A stretch of 64,000 bases of DNA. Origin: DASRHT01 sp035293765. GTDB taxonomy: Bacteria > Chloroflexota > Ktedonobacteria > Ktedonobacterales > Ktedonobacteraceae. The stretch covers positions 62,001 to 126,000 of the forward strand of contig DATGMF010000055.1 of NCBI GenBank assembly GCA_035293765.1, read 5' to 3'. The notes beneath the pieces are model-generated. The model had not been told where the DNA came from, did not search any database, and saw nothing but the letters and a program-made list of their open reading frames with translations. Positions within the stretch are counted from its first letter, which is position 1, and each line of letters starts with the position of its first letter. Position numbers and translations under genes: made by a program. This document shows, in pieces, positions 1 to 11,500 of the stretch.

Positions 1-612
1 GCCGACGCCTGTGCCAAATTTGCCGATCAGCGCCAGGGCGAGGTCTTTAGCCGTCACGCCGTGGGCAAGGGTGCCCTCGATGCGGATATTCATCGTTTTC
101 GGCTTCTTCTGCAACAGGCATTGTGTCGCCATGACGTGCTCAACCTCGCTGGTGCCAATGCCGATGGCAAAGACGCCCAGCGCGCCGTGCGTAGAGGTAT
201 GCGAGTCGCCACACACCAGCGTCATCCCGGGCAGGGTCAGGCCAAGTTCCGGCCCGATGATATGGACGATCCCCTGGCGCGCATCTTTCATATCGAAGAG
301 GGTCAGACCAAAATTGCGAGCGTTCTGTTCCATCGTGGTGATGCACAGCTCGCTCTCCCTGTCCACCACATCGAGCATGCGCCGACCGCTAACGGTGGGA
401 ACGTTATGGTCGAGCACGGCGACATTAGCATCGGGGCGGCGCACTTTGCGGCCTGCTGCCTGCAAGCCCGAGAATGCCTGAGGTGAAGTGGCCTCGTGGA
501 TCAGATGACGATCAATATACAGTATGGTTGATTCTCCGGGAACGTCCCGCACGACATGGGCATCCCAGATTTTCTCGAACATTGTCTTCGGCATATCGTT
601 TTTGGGGTTCAT
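1..612 (-). CDS. leuC: 3-isopropylmalate dehydratase large subunit, partial (3' end outside window)
   Basis: Large subunit of isopropylmalate isomerase, the aconitase-family [4Fe-4S] enzyme that converts 2- to 3-isopropylmalate in leucine biosynthesis. Only the first 204 codons are inside the window. The N-terminus carries the family motif KTMFEKIWDAHVV, then YIDRHLIHEATSPQAF and the substrate loop CGDSHTSTHGA. The ATG at 612 is chosen because it gives the usual LeuC N-terminus and has AGAAGGA about 9 bases upstream; an in-frame ATG lies 18 bases inside. The small subunit is not visible and would be expected beyond coordinate 1. The reading is secure; LeuC versus a homoaconitase paralog cannot be settled from this part alone. 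Confidence 0.93.
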   Translation of the reverse strand, partial: MNPKNDMPKTMFEKIWDAHVVRDVPGESTILYIDRHLIHEATSPQAFSGLQAAGRKVRRPDANVAVLDHNVPTVSGRRMLDVVDRESELCITTMEQNARNFGLTLFDMKDARQGIVHIIGPELGLTLPGMTLVCGDSHTSTHGALGVFAIGIGTSEVEHVMATQCLLQKKPKTMNIRIEGTLAHGVTAKDLALALIGKFGTGVG

Positions 613-745
613 CGGCACATCCTTCTCTATTTTGCGAAACTCCTCATTGAGCTGCTCACCTTGCTTTATTCCGCTTTTTCGTGTGTTGGTATGCGACCGC
701 ATTGGGTCTGGAGCAGACGGAAAGCTGCCAACTGTGCTGTCAAAT

Positions 746-751
746 ATTATA
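746..751 (-). promoter_or_regulatory. possible -10 box for leuC
   Basis: A perfect TATAAT lies on the minus strand about 135 bases upstream of the leuC start, but I see no good -35 hexamer 16-18 bases before it. The 299-base gap from 613 to 911 holds nothing else that I can identify. I looked for a T-box leader ahead of leuC and did not find its conserved GGTACCGCG-type sequence. Confidence 0.25.
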
Positions 752-911
752 TCACCAAGCACTTCGACTCTGCGTTCCACTTATCCGCGCTCCTTCCCCG
801 CTCCTCGCCATCAAGGGCGGCGTAAAGGGAGAACAGAAAAGCTTTGTCTTCCCCGTTAAGTTTATTGTAACTAGTGTTGTGACGATCTGTACTGGTAATG
901 GAGGAATATTC

Positions 912-2105
912 ATGGCTGTACTACAGGCTGAGGTACCGGCAAGTACCGGGCGGGAAAGGCTGCTCTTTCTTGATTGGCTGCGGGTGCTGGCCGTCCTGGG
1001 CGTCTTTTGTTTTCACACCCTGCGCCCCTTTGATTCCCTCTCCGATTGGAATATTAAGAATCCCGAGCGCAGTTTTGTCGCCGATGCCTTTATCGCTTTC
1101 TTCTTCCAATGGGGCATGCCCCTGTTCTTCGTGCTGGCGGGAGCTGCCTGCCGCTTTGCGCTGCGCACGCGCTCAGGGTCCAGATATTTTCGTGAGCGTT
1201 GTCTGCGTCTCCTCCTGCCGCTGGTCGTCGGGTATCTGCTTTTGAGTCCGCCACAGGCTTATGTGGAGGAACTGACTCATGGATACTTTCAAGGCTCCTT
1301 CTTCCAGTTTTACCCCTGGTTTTTTACGCACATCCAGGCGAACTGGCATGCCCCCTGGATCTACTGGGTCTATCACCTCTGGTTTCTGATCTTTCTCTGG
1401 CTTTTCACTCTGCTCGCGCTTCCGCTGTTTCTCTTCTTGCGCAGCGATGCCGGTCAGCGGGTGATTGATAAGATCGCGGCCTGGTCCAGTCGGCCAGGGA
1501 TGATCTTTCTTTTCGCTATACCCATTGCGCTGATTCAGATGGCCTTACGCGCCCCGTTCCCCGCGGAACATGATTGGGCTGAATTCGTCTGCGATCTGGC
1601 TTTTTTTATCTATGGCTATCTGCTCTTTAGTCGCCCCTCCTTTGTTGAGGCTATTCGCAAACAGGGATGGCTGGCTCTCGGCCTGGGTCTGCTGTGCTTC
1701 CTCATTATGACGGCAACACTGATCGCTGGCTATGCACTGAACTGGGAAGCGGCGCCCAGCTATACTGTTGGCTCTCTGCTCTATCAGGCGATACGCAGCA
1801 TCAATGCCTGGGCCTGGCTCCTTTTCGTCCTCTTCTGCGGCATTCGCTGGTTCAATGGGAACAACAACGTGCTCCGTTACATGAACGAAGCCGTGTTGCC
1901 GTTTTACGTCTTCCAGCAGCCGGTGATCATCGCCGTCGCCTTCTATGTCGTGCCCTGGAACATGGGGGTTTTCCCCAAATGGTTGCTCATCAGCGTGCCT
2001 GCTTTTGTGCTGCTGCTGGCACTGTACGAGCTGCTGATCCGGCGCCTCAACGGGTTCCGCTGGCTCTTTGGCATGAAGTTGCGGCAAGATGGTATATCAG
2101 GATAG
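912..2105 (+). CDS. acyltransferase family 3 membrane protein
   Basis: Integral-membrane acyltransferase of the Acyltransferase_3 family (OafA/NolL/MdoC-like), 397 residues, about ten hydrophobic segments. The N-terminus has the family signature RLLFLDWLRVLAVLGVFCFH, where the His is the usual catalytic candidate. Such proteins transfer acyl groups to surface sugars, glucans or lipids; the substrate cannot be told here. The frame is open from 681, but the ATG at 912 has GGAGGA 8 bases upstream and begins exactly where family similarity starts. It is divergent from leuC and convergent with the TPR regulator. Confidence 0.85.
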   Translation: MAVLQAEVPASTGRERLLFLDWLRVLAVLGVFCFHTLRPFDSLSDWNIKNPERSFVADAFIAFFFQWGMPLFFVLAGAACRFALRTRSGSRYFRERCLRLLLPLVVGYLLLSPPQAYVEELTHGYFQGSFFQFYPWFFTHIQANWHAPWIYWVYHLWFLIFLWLFTLLALPLFLFLRSDAGQRVIDKIAAWSSRPGMIFLFAIPIALIQMALRAPFPAEHDWAEFVCDLAFFIYGYLLFSRPSFVEAIRKQGWLALGLGLLCFLIMTATLIAGYALNWEAAPSYTVGSLLYQAIRSINAWAWLLFVLFCGIRWFNGNNNVLRYMNEAVLPFYVFQQPVIIAVAFYVVPWNMGVFPKWLLISVPAFVLLLALYELLIRRLNGFRWLFGMKLRQDGISG

Positions 2106-2331
2106 CGCATGGGGAGATCAGTTGCTCGTGGAAGCGGGCTGTCCGACTCATGTGCGAACAAGGATACGGCAATTGGTGCAAGTCGGCCATTGCCGCTTTG
2201 CGAACTGGCTATGAAAATCAGTATCCTCTATGATGCAGATGTCAAGGAAGCACTGATTAAAGCATTGGGATATATTTAGGAAGCACCATTTATCTTGTAC
2301 CTCAGTCTTTAGCTTTTTTCATCCTCCTAAG

Positions 2332-5319
2332 TTAACTTCCTACAAACGGCTGAGTGGCTCGAAGCGTTGCCGCTTCCTCCACTTTGCCCGTTGTCTGCAA
2401 GACGGCGCGGAGGCGCTCGCGGGTCTCTGTGGTTTTAGGATGCTGTGAACCAAAGACTTGTTCCCGCATTGTGAGAGCGCGTTGGTAGAGGAACGCGGCA
2501 TCCTGGAAGTTCCCCTGTGCTACGCGGAGGGCGGCAAACTCGTGCAAGGTCGCTGCAAGATCAGGGTGCTCAGACCCCAACTGCTGCTCGCGGATGCGCA
2601 ACGCCCTCAAGAAGAACCGTTCGGCCTCCTCGTACTTGCCCTGCTCGCAGTAGAGGTTCGCCAGTCCGTTGAGTGGGTGGGCCACTAAGGGATGGTCCGG
2701 CCCCCGGCGCTGCTCCCAGATGGCAAGTGCTCGCTGATAGAGGGGCTCGGCCTCGGCATACTTACCCTGGTCATAGTAGAGCATCGCCAGGTTGTTGAGC
2801 GAAAGGGCCATGTCAGGATGGTCCGCTCCCAGGCGTTGCTCCAGGAGGGAGATCACTCGCAAGAAGAGGGGCTCGGCCTCGGCATACCTGTATTGCTTAG
2901 CGTAGAGGATTGCCAGGTTGTTGAGCGAAAAGACCACGTCAGGATGGTCCGGTTCCAGGCGTTGCTCCAGGAGGGCAAGCGCGCGCTGATAGAGGGGTTC
3001 CGCCTCTTCGTACCTGCCCTGCTCATAGTAGAGGATCGCTAGCCCGTTGAGCGGTTGAGCCACTAAGGGGTGATCCGGTCCCAGGCGTTGCTCGCGGATG
3101 GCAAGCGCGCGTTGATAGAGGGGCTTCGCCTTCGCCTGCTTACCTTGCTGCCAGTAGAGGAGTGCCAGATTGGCGAGCGGATGAGCCACGTCAGGATGGT
3201 CAGGACCGAGGCGCTGCTCTCGAATGGCAAGCGCGCGCTGATAAAGGGGCTCCGCCTCGGCATACTTGCCCTGCTCATAGTAGAGCATCGCCAATCCGTT
3301 GAGCGAAAGGGCCACGTCAGGATGATCTGGTCCCAGACATTGCTCGCGAATAGCAAGCGCACGCTGGAAAAGGGGTTCCGCCTCGGCATACCTACCTTGC
3401 TCGTCATAGAGGAGCGCCAGTCCGTGGAGTGAGTGGGCCACCTGGGGATGTTCCGGCCCCAATTGCTGCTCGCGGATGCGCAACGCCCGCTGATAAAGAG
3501 GCTCGGCCTCGGCATACCTGCTTTGCCTGCGGTATAAATCTGCCATATTGTGCAGGACGCTCACGGTATCAGGATGCTGCTCTCCCACCATTTGTTCAAG
3601 GATATGCAATGCCCGCTGATAGAAAGGCTCCGCCTCCGCATAGTTGCCTTGTTCCCGATACACTTGCGCTAAGGCATGGAGCGATTGAGCCATTTCCAGG
3701 TGCTCTTGCTTGAGCATCCGTTCGCGGATCGCGATCACCTGCTGACTCAACTGCTTCGCTTGCTCATATAACGCAACATCCTGCAAATAGTGGGCGGTGC
3801 GCAGCAGCAGCGACGCAGCCTGTGGAGACGCCACCGTGAAGCGCTCCGCCCACAGACTGCCCATTTGGGCCTGGGGCAGCACCCGCTGACATAGGGGCCA
3901 GGTAGTGGCATCCACTGTCGCTGGAAATAGTGCATCTGTCGCTCGTAGCAGGTGTTCGACCCAACGCTGTTGCTCTTTGATCTCCATGCTCTCTTTGAGC
4001 ACGGCCTGGACCAGGCGATGAATGCGCAACAGCCTGGACTGCGGGTCCCGTTGTACCAACGAGAAGAGAGAGAGTTCCTCACACGCGGCATGAAAGGCAA
4101 GCATATCCGTTGCGACCGCTTGCATGAGCGAGCCTAAGGTCAGACACCCCTCCTGGAGCAACTCTTCAGGGATGGCGTCCGGTTCTAAAAAAGCACACAT
4201 GCGTAACAGATCAGCGGCAGCAGGGTTCCGTTGTTCAATGCGTTGAAAGGAGAGGGACCAGGTCGCGGCCACCGAATCGGGATGATCGCTTGGGGTATGG
4301 CCTCGACGGTGGAGCAATTGCTTACGGCAGCTCTGGTAGAGCTCCAGATATGCGGCAGGGGAACATCCAACCTCCTCGATATAGGCCCCTGCCTGGTCAA
4401 TGGCGAGCGGGAGAAAATCCAATTCGATCACCAGAGACTCCGCCTCCTCGAGCAGCTCGGGTGAGACCTGATCCAGAAACACGTCAGTAGGCAGCAGCTT
4501 GGCCCTGCGCAGCAGCAAGAGTGTGCCTTCTGCCAGGCCCATCGTCTCGACCGTAACTTGCTGCGCAAGAGTTCCCACGGCCTGCAATCGGGTGGTGAAT
4601 AAGATAGAGCCATGCGGAACCGTGGGAACAAAGGACCTCACAATCTCCAGATCCTCGACGTTATCGAAGATTAGCAGCCAGCCCTGATGCATTTTCAGCC
4701 AGCGCAGCACCGCGCTGACCACCTGGGGCTTTTCGGACTCCTGCCGCTCCGGCAGATTCAAGGTCTCAGCCAGGGTGACAAAACTGGTGACCAGGCGCTC
4801 AGTAGTCTCAGCCTCAATCCAGAAGACGGCGGTGTAGTCGTGGACATGGCGATAGGCATACTCGATGGCCGTCTGGGTCTTGCCGATCCCTCCCAGGCCG
4901 TTGAGCACGGCGGATTGGCTCAGCGCCGCTCGATGCGCGTGCGCGAGCAGGTGGTGAAGCTGCTCCAGGAGGGGGTCGCGCCCGGTAAAATACGGATTGC
5001 GTGCATAGGGAACGGTCCAAAGCTGAAGTATTTCGGAGGAAGGATCGCCGGTTGAGGCTGCTGCCGACGTTTCCCTCTCGCTGGTCATGGGGGGCTGCGG
5101 TGCTTGCGCTACCAGTCCTAATTCCTCTGCGCTTTTGCCCAGGAGCGCGCAAAGTTTAACGCGGTAATAGGCGCCTGGTTGCTGGAGACCACATTCCCAG
5201 CGGTGAACGGTGAGCACAGTAGTGCCAAGCCGCTCTGCCAGGTCGGACTGTCGCCAATTGCGTCGAATGCGCTCTTGGCGTAAACGACTGCTCCAATGCT
5301 TAGCGTCAGCTTTCCTCAT
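2332..5319 (-). CDS. HTH / NB-ARC / TPR STAND regulator
   Basis: A 995-residue multidomain protein. Residues about 5-70 form an XRE/Cro-type HTH (RRNWRQSDLAERLGTTVLTV). Residues about 120-400 form an NB-ARC-type NTPase with P-loop GLGGIGKTQ and a Walker B-like LLIFDNVED. The C-terminal half is ten TPR units of 42 residues. This is the architecture of STAND signalling ATPases: the TPRs sense a ligand, the NTPase oligomerises and the N-terminal domain is the output, here probably DNA binding. Such genes are abundant in Ktedonobacteria and actinomycetes. The ATG at 5319 is preferred over a GTG at 5352 because GGGAGG lies 10 bases upstream. It is divergent from the Rhs gene across a 272-bp spacer, so it may regulate that gene (inference). 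Confidence 0.88.
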   Translation of the reverse strand: MRKADAKHWSSRLRQERIRRNWRQSDLAERLGTTVLTVHRWECGLQQPGAYYRVKLCALLGKSAEELGLVAQAPQPPMTSERETSAAASTGDPSSEILQLWTVPYARNPYFTGRDPLLEQLHHLLAHAHRAALSQSAVLNGLGGIGKTQTAIEYAYRHVHDYTAVFWIEAETTERLVTSFVTLAETLNLPERQESEKPQVVSAVLRWLKMHQGWLLIFDNVEDLEIVRSFVPTVPHGSILFTTRLQAVGTLAQQVTVETMGLAEGTLLLLRRAKLLPTDVFLDQVSPELLEEAESLVIELDFLPLAIDQAGAYIEEVGCSPAAYLELYQSCRKQLLHRRGHTPSDHPDSVAATWSLSFQRIEQRNPAAADLLRMCAFLEPDAIPEELLQEGCLTLGSLMQAVATDMLAFHAACEELSLFSLVQRDPQSRLLRIHRLVQAVLKESMEIKEQQRWVEHLLRATDALFPATVDATTWPLCQRVLPQAQMGSLWAERFTVASPQAASLLLRTAHYLQDVALYEQAKQLSQQVIAIRERMLKQEHLEMAQSLHALAQVYREQGNYAEAEPFYQRALHILEQMVGEQHPDTVSVLHNMADLYRRQSRYAEAEPLYQRALRIREQQLGPEHPQVAHSLHGLALLYDEQGRYAEAEPLFQRALAIREQCLGPDHPDVALSLNGLAMLYYEQGKYAEAEPLYQRALAIREQRLGPDHPDVAHPLANLALLYWQQGKQAKAKPLYQRALAIREQRLGPDHPLVAQPLNGLAILYYEQGRYEEAEPLYQRALALLEQRLEPDHPDVVFSLNNLAILYAKQYRYAEAEPLFLRVISLLEQRLGADHPDMALSLNNLAMLYYDQGKYAEAEPLYQRALAIWEQRRGPDHPLVAHPLNGLANLYCEQGKYEEAERFFLRALRIREQQLGSEHPDLAATLHEFAALRVAQGNFQDAAFLYQRALTMREQVFGSQHPKTTETRERLRAVLQTTGKVEEAATLRATQPFVGS
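2440..3699 (-). repeat. ten tandem 126-bp TPR-coding repeats
   Basis: Ten direct repeats with a 126-bp period, encoding 42-residue TPR units of the type YAEAEPLYQRALAIREQRLG followed by a PDHP-containing linker. The sense-strand GCCTCGGCATAC phrase recurs every 126 bases at about 2752, 2878, 3256, 3382 and 3508, and in diverged form in the other units. The nucleotide similarity implies recent duplication or gene conversion. The copy number may differ between strains. Confidence 0.9.
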
Positions 5320-5418
5320 CCTAAGGTTTCCTCCCTGGTTCCCGTTTCTCACAGGCGAACGGGCAATAGTATGACTTCGGCTACTATATGTTATACGTGC
5401 AAAGTGATGATTTTTTCT

Positions 5419-5461
5419 CGTCAGGCGATAAAAAGACGATAAAAAACGATGTTTCCTGACG
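5419..5461. promoter_or_regulatory. possible operator: inverted repeat around CGATAAAA direct repeats
   Basis: CGTCAGG (5419-5425) and CCTGACG (5455-5461) form a 7-bp inverted repeat. Between them are two CGATAAAAA copies and a CGATG. It sits in the spacer between the divergent STAND regulator and the Rhs gene. The organisation suggests a protein-binding site, but no promoter boxes could be placed with confidence. Confidence 0.3.
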
Positions 5462-5591
5462 GCAACGGACCAGCTACAATCGGAAGGAAGAACGCGCTTG
5501 AGGGTTCCGATTATATATCTTTGACAGACTTATGATGAACGTTTAGCAGGTATTCTAACGAACAAGCCGTTTTAAGGAGGACCACGCACGT

Positions 5592-8500
5592 ATGTTTCAT
5601 CGCCATACCTTTGGGGATGCGCATCGACCGCGCATCCATTTGCACCGCTTGCAGCGGCATCGCTCGCCGTCGTGGCGCATTTTATTGTGGCTAGCGTTCA
5701 TTCCACTCATCATCTTGAACAGTCTGCTGGTCAACTTGAGTACATTCACTCCAACAACATTGGCAGCCCCCGCGGCCTCTTATAGTGCGCCGGGGCATAA
5801 TACGTTGCAACAGTTTCAACAGCTAGGACAGCAGAGCAAAGCTAACCAGGGGGCGTTCCAACGCCCAGGCACCGATCCTGGTGTGCTCAAGCCGAAGACA
5901 AACGTCGCGACGACTAAGCCCTTGCCAGGCATCGAGTCGCCTAAGATGCACGATCAAACGTTTACCCTGGATGACTCCTTTGTGCTCAATCGCCCGAAAA
6001 TGGCGGCCAGCTCCACGGGACCTGCTATCAAGGGGACGAGCATTCCCGCAGGCACCGGGCCTCTTGTGATCAAGGGGGATGATGGACGCCTGGAAGTCGA
6101 TATGTCACGCGGCTCCCTCGACTTCGCCCACGCGGCCTTAGCTGGAGGCGGCGCGCCGGTCGGACAACTCCTCCTGCGGATTCACCAGCTTTCAGGGCAT
6201 TATATCGAGGCTGATAGCATCCTGGGCACCTATCAGATCCAGGTGGTGGACAGCCAGGGAAATGCAGTAGCAGGGGTCGCGCTGAAGAAGCCGCTCACAA
6301 TCATCTACCATTATCAGCCCTGGGAGTTGCAGGACCTGAACCTGGACCCCAACCAGATCCATCTGGCCTGGACTGATCTGCTCAGCGCGGCCCGGACAGC
6401 CGGGCAGTCTTCTCATGCCTTGACTGCTAATGCTACAACCCAGACAACAGCCGGGCTGGTCGTCCCTATGACCAACGATGCTAAAGCGCAGACGCTTACC
6501 GCGCGGACGACTGTTCTGGGGAGCGTGATGACTGCTTCTGGCACTCCTGAGATTGCCGCACCGACCACACCCGATCTGTTTGAGGCCAGTGGCAATAGTG
6601 GACAGTACAACTATAGCTATCCCATCACGGTAGCGCCTGGCCCCGACGGCTTTGAACCGCAGCTTAATCTGGTCTATTCCAGCCAGAGCACGAATGGGCG
6701 CCATAGCCGGCGCGCGCCAGCCGGAGATGAAGGTGAGGGTTTCTCGCTTTCCCTCGGCTCGATTACTGCCGCCCAGTATCCTTCCAGCAGCACCGGCGGC
6801 GCGGCTACCTGGTACTCGATCAACGGCGTTGATGGGGTCAGTGACAAACTGGTACCTTTTCCCAACAAGGCCAATTATTATGAAACTGAGCATCTGTCGC
6901 ATCTGCTGGTCCAGTGGACAGGAAGTTGCTGGCGTGTCTGGGGCCAGGAGGGAAGTTTTTTCACGCTGGGTTGTACTCCCGACTCGGTGCAGAAAAGCAC
7001 TGCTGGACCTTATGAATGGGATCTCAACGAGGTGCTGGCTCCCTATAACGATCCACACCAGGTTAAAACAATGTTGATCTCTTATGTGCAGGATACGCTC
7101 GCCAGTCAGAATAATGCCGTGCGCGACTTCGGCATCAAACAGATCAAGTATGGCTATGCCACGACAGTCAATGCCAGCAGTTTGAGCCTGGTCTCCGGCA
7201 CAGTGGATTTTTCGTATTACCTGCCTAATGCCAGCAGCTCACTGAGTCCCTTCGCCGTTCCCTATCCCAGCAGTTACTATACGCCATGCAACCCTCCGAC
7301 CATAACCCATTACCGCTGCGACGATCCGGGAACGGTTGGCTCGATCTCGTCTCCTGGCGTGATGTCAACCATGACCTTGAACTCAATCACCAGCTACGTG
7401 GGAACAGATACAACCGGTCAGAAGGCGTACAATTATACCTTCACTTATCAGGATACTCCATATACCACGAATTACTTCGATCCCTTTACGCAGGTCCAAC
7501 AGGCAGCAGCAGGTGAGCATCTGCTAACCCAGATTACGCCGACGATGTATGTCCAGGGGGTCGCAAAGCCGCGTAAAGGGATCGTGTTCAACTACGCTAC
7601 TAACTTGCGTGATAGCTACTATGATCCCAATGTATTCGCTCAGGGTTCAACCACAACCCATTTCAGCGGGCAGACCTTCTGGAGCTATCTGACCCACTAT
7701 GAGGACCTGACCACCGGCGAGGGGGCCAACATCAGCTATGCTACTGCGCGCGGCAATATGAGCGGCACTCCCTATATCACTGATAGCCAGGGGCAAGTCA
7801 TCGACGACCGCTTTGATCCGCTCTACTGCGCCAACAATGCCAATAATAGTGATGCAAGCAAGCAATGTACTGGTAATTACGCTCATCCCGATACTGATAG
7901 CTGGAGCATACAGGTGGTGACGCAGATTTCGGCGTTGGGCACCGATAGCAGCGGGAACACGACCGTGGCGACTACGAGCTATCACTATAGCCTGAGCCAG
8001 GTCAACGCCAGTAACCTGCCCGTGGGCTGCAATCCGATCACCGGAACGGGAGTGCCTCCCCAGGAGGCGGACTGTGTGGCCGACAACTGGGCGCCGGGCT
8101 TCAACGGTACGGTACAGCACGATGGGGACTGGGCCGATTACTATCACGCGGAGTTTCGCGGCTTTAGCATTGTCTATATCACCAGTCCCTCTAATGATCT
8201 GACCGTCGATTACTACTTTGCTTCCGAGGGGTGGTGGACGCCGGAGTCCGATGGCAGCAATTACAACGGGGGCCAGCTCTACCGCGAGGATGTCTACCAG
8301 GGCAATAGCCCGACAGCCGATGCCTTGCTGCGTGAAACATTGAATTCCTTTTCCGGGGTCAGTGGCCCATATCCCAATAATAGCTGCGATGGCAATGCCA
8401 GCAAAATCTATGCGCCCTGTGTGGCGGCAGTGCTAGAGACGAAGACCACCTTCTTTGAGGGTGGGGCGGCCAGCGATGCGCCCTGGATCGATACCAAATA

Positions 8501-11500
8501 TACCTATGATGATATGGCAGCTAATGGTAGCTATGTCTCTAGCGGTTATCATAATCTGACTCAGGAGGTGATCAGCGGCAGCAATCTGAATACCAGCGTC
8601 TATCCCATCACGAAAAAATGGACTTACGCAGTAACTGATCAGGAGGGGGGCCCCACTTACTACACAGTAGATAAGGTGACCCATAGTGAAATCGACGATG
8701 CCAGCGGCCACGTATGGGCCTGTCAGGATACCACCTATGACGAGGGACGGCCCAGCGGGATACCCACGCCCGACGCCGGGTTGGCGACGACCGTTAAGAG
8801 TTATAGCACCTGTGGCAACTCGTCCACAGCTTTGACCAGCTACACCGCTTATGATCAGTATGGCAACGCAGTGGCAACCGTTGATCCGCTGGGCAGTGCC
8901 AATCCTGGCCTCTATAGCAGTCACGGCTGTAGCGCCAGTGGCGTGGTGGACCTCTCGTCCTCCTGGACAGCGGGCCACTTCACCAGTTGTACCGTCTACG
9001 ATACGACGACGGCAGGCTTGCCGGTGGGCCAGACTAATGCGCTGGGCCAGACCAGCAGTCTGTCTTATGACTATACCTCTATGGCGCAGTTGAGCAGCAG
9101 CACGGATGCCAACAACCAGTCAACGAGTTATAGTTATAGCTACGACAGCAACGGGAACAAGACGATCAGCGTCAAAGCGCCAGGGGAGAGCGGTTCATAT
9201 ACGACACGGCAGGATGAGAACTCAAACTGTACAGCCAGCAGCGCCTTGCCGTGCTACGAGATCGATTCCAATAACGTGCTCTACGGCAATGCGATCAGCC
9301 GCACGTTTTACGATGCACAGGGGCGTGCCGTCGAGACGCGTACCCCTGGTCCCACGCCGGGCGATGACACAATAGTGATGACGGTCTACAACGATCAGAA
9401 TCACACCAGGTGGCAAAGCGAGCCGTTCCAGGTCAGCTCTGGCGCTGGCTGGATCGATCCCACCGGCGCGAAGGATGTCAATGGCAACGCTCCTGCGGGC
9501 ACGACGACCTTCTATGATGCGCTTGGCCGGGTGCTGGCTATTCAGGACCCCAATTACGGCTCGGCACAAGAGCCAGGGCTGTTCTGCTCCTGGGGCCACA
9601 GCGGGTCGTACACCTCCTGCACCAATTACAGCACGACCGGCGGCTCGAGTTCTATGGAGGAGACCTCTTCCATTGACGCCAATGGACATGAGATCCAGCG
9701 CCAGATGGATGCGCTCGGCCACACAATCTACGTCAATACGTATAGCGGCGCACTACAGAATGTGGTCGAGCAGCAGACGCAGACGCGATACAACGCGCTC
9801 GATAAACCCACTTCCATGACCGTCATTGACAAGCATCCTCAATCCGGTCAGAGCATCACCAGCGTGACCACGACCATGAGCTATGATGATCAAGGCCGTT
9901 TGCTCACGCTGAACGATCCCGACCGGGGCAGCTTCAGCTATAGCTACGATCCCGACGGCAATCTCCTGGCGGCGGTCCAGACCTCCGGCTCGAACACGCG
10001 TACCCTGGGCTACAACTACGATTTGCTGGGCCGGCTGGGCTGCGAACAAACGGCGGCGCCGACCATCAACTGGAACGGAGCCTGTAGCGCGGGCAATTCC
10101 CTGCTCCAGAATGCCTACGATACCACCTTCATGGGCGTCAAAGGCACGACCGACTTCCCGGTGGGCCATCTCACGCAGAGCGTAGCGACAACGTATTATC
10201 CCGATAGCACCTCAGCGACGGTGACGCAGCAAGTGCAAACGGACCCGCGCGGGCGCACCGTGGCAGCGCAGATGCAACTGGGCTTGCCCTCCGCCTGGAA
10301 CGTCAGCTCGTTGCCAACCTATCAGATGACGCAAGCCTATAACGATGCCAATCAGCCGACGACCACCGGCCTCACGGCTATCGGTGCCAGTTACAGCTTC
10401 ACCCAGGTCTACGATGGCACCAACGGTACGCTGCAAGGACTCGCGAACAACGGCAATGCCACGGCCAATCTGGCGCAACTTGCCTACAACGAGTTTGCGC
10501 AACTGGGCGGCCTGACCCTGCTCAATGGCGCGGCTTCCTCGCCTGCAAGCATCGTCAGCGAGACCTTCAACTATGACGCCAACCTGCGCCCCACAAGCCT
10601 GACCGCGAACTGGTTGTCAGGCAGTGGCAATAGCGGACAAGTCTTGTCGCAGGGTCGCAGCTATGACAACGCGAGCAACGTCACCAGCGTGAGTACCACA
10701 ATGGCTACCGTATCCGGTCAAAACGGCTCTGGCGGCTCAGAGACGCAGAATTTCTGCTATGATGAGCAGAACCGCCTCGTCTGGGCCGGCAACAGCGGTA
10801 CGCAGCCGGGCGCGGGTAACGGCACCTGCGGCTCCGGCACGCTCGCCACCTCGTTTAGTGGTGGTAGCTATAATACCGGCTTCACCTACAACAACCTGGG
10901 CCAGATCTGGCAGGGACCGCTCAATGGGCAAGGCGCTGCGGTGCAGTATCTCTACTGCAATAGTAGCTCAAGCGCTCCGCACCAGCTAACCGGCGTCTAC
11001 CCCGGCGGAACCACCTGCGCCAACAAGGGCAGCGCCACCGCCCTCTACAGCGCGAGCTACGATCCGTGGGGCAACCAGAGCAGCCGCACGTACAATAGCG
11101 TCACCAGCACGCTCAGCTACGACGCGCTCAATCGCCTGGTCAACTGGCAAGGAGCGAACGGCGCCAGCGAGCAAACCGTCTATGACGCCACTGGCGAACG
11201 CGTGCTTACCCGAGCGACCAGCGCGGGAACGACGAAACTCACCGTTTACGCCTTCGGTCTGCAAGAGCTGTTCTACACCGGAGCTGGTGCGCTCTCCAGT
11301 CAGACGGACTACTACAGCGTAGCGGGCCACTTGGTCGGCTCGACCAACGGCACAACCACGACGTATTACCTGACCGACGCCCAGGGAAGCTTGCTCACCA
11401 GCCTGAGCAGCACAACCATCACCGGCGAGCAGCTCTACGCGCCCTATGGCACTACGCGCTACCAGGCAGGCACTCTCGGCACGGCCAAAGCCTTCACCGG

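Noticed and set aside
11..486. Two overlapping plus-strand frames at the left edge
   Set aside because: They are antisense to leuC, whose minus-strand translation matches the family across the whole region.
613..911. Possible T-box leader for leuC
   Set aside because: No T-box sequence, specifier loop or terminator/antiterminator pair could be found.
2210..2280. Short frame MKISILYDADVKEALIKALG just after the acyltransferase gene
   Set aside because: Only 22 codons, no ribosome site and no match; possibly a relic, but not supportable.
2458..3713. Several plus-strand frames with repeated sequence
   Set aside because: They are the antisense shadow of the TPR repeats.
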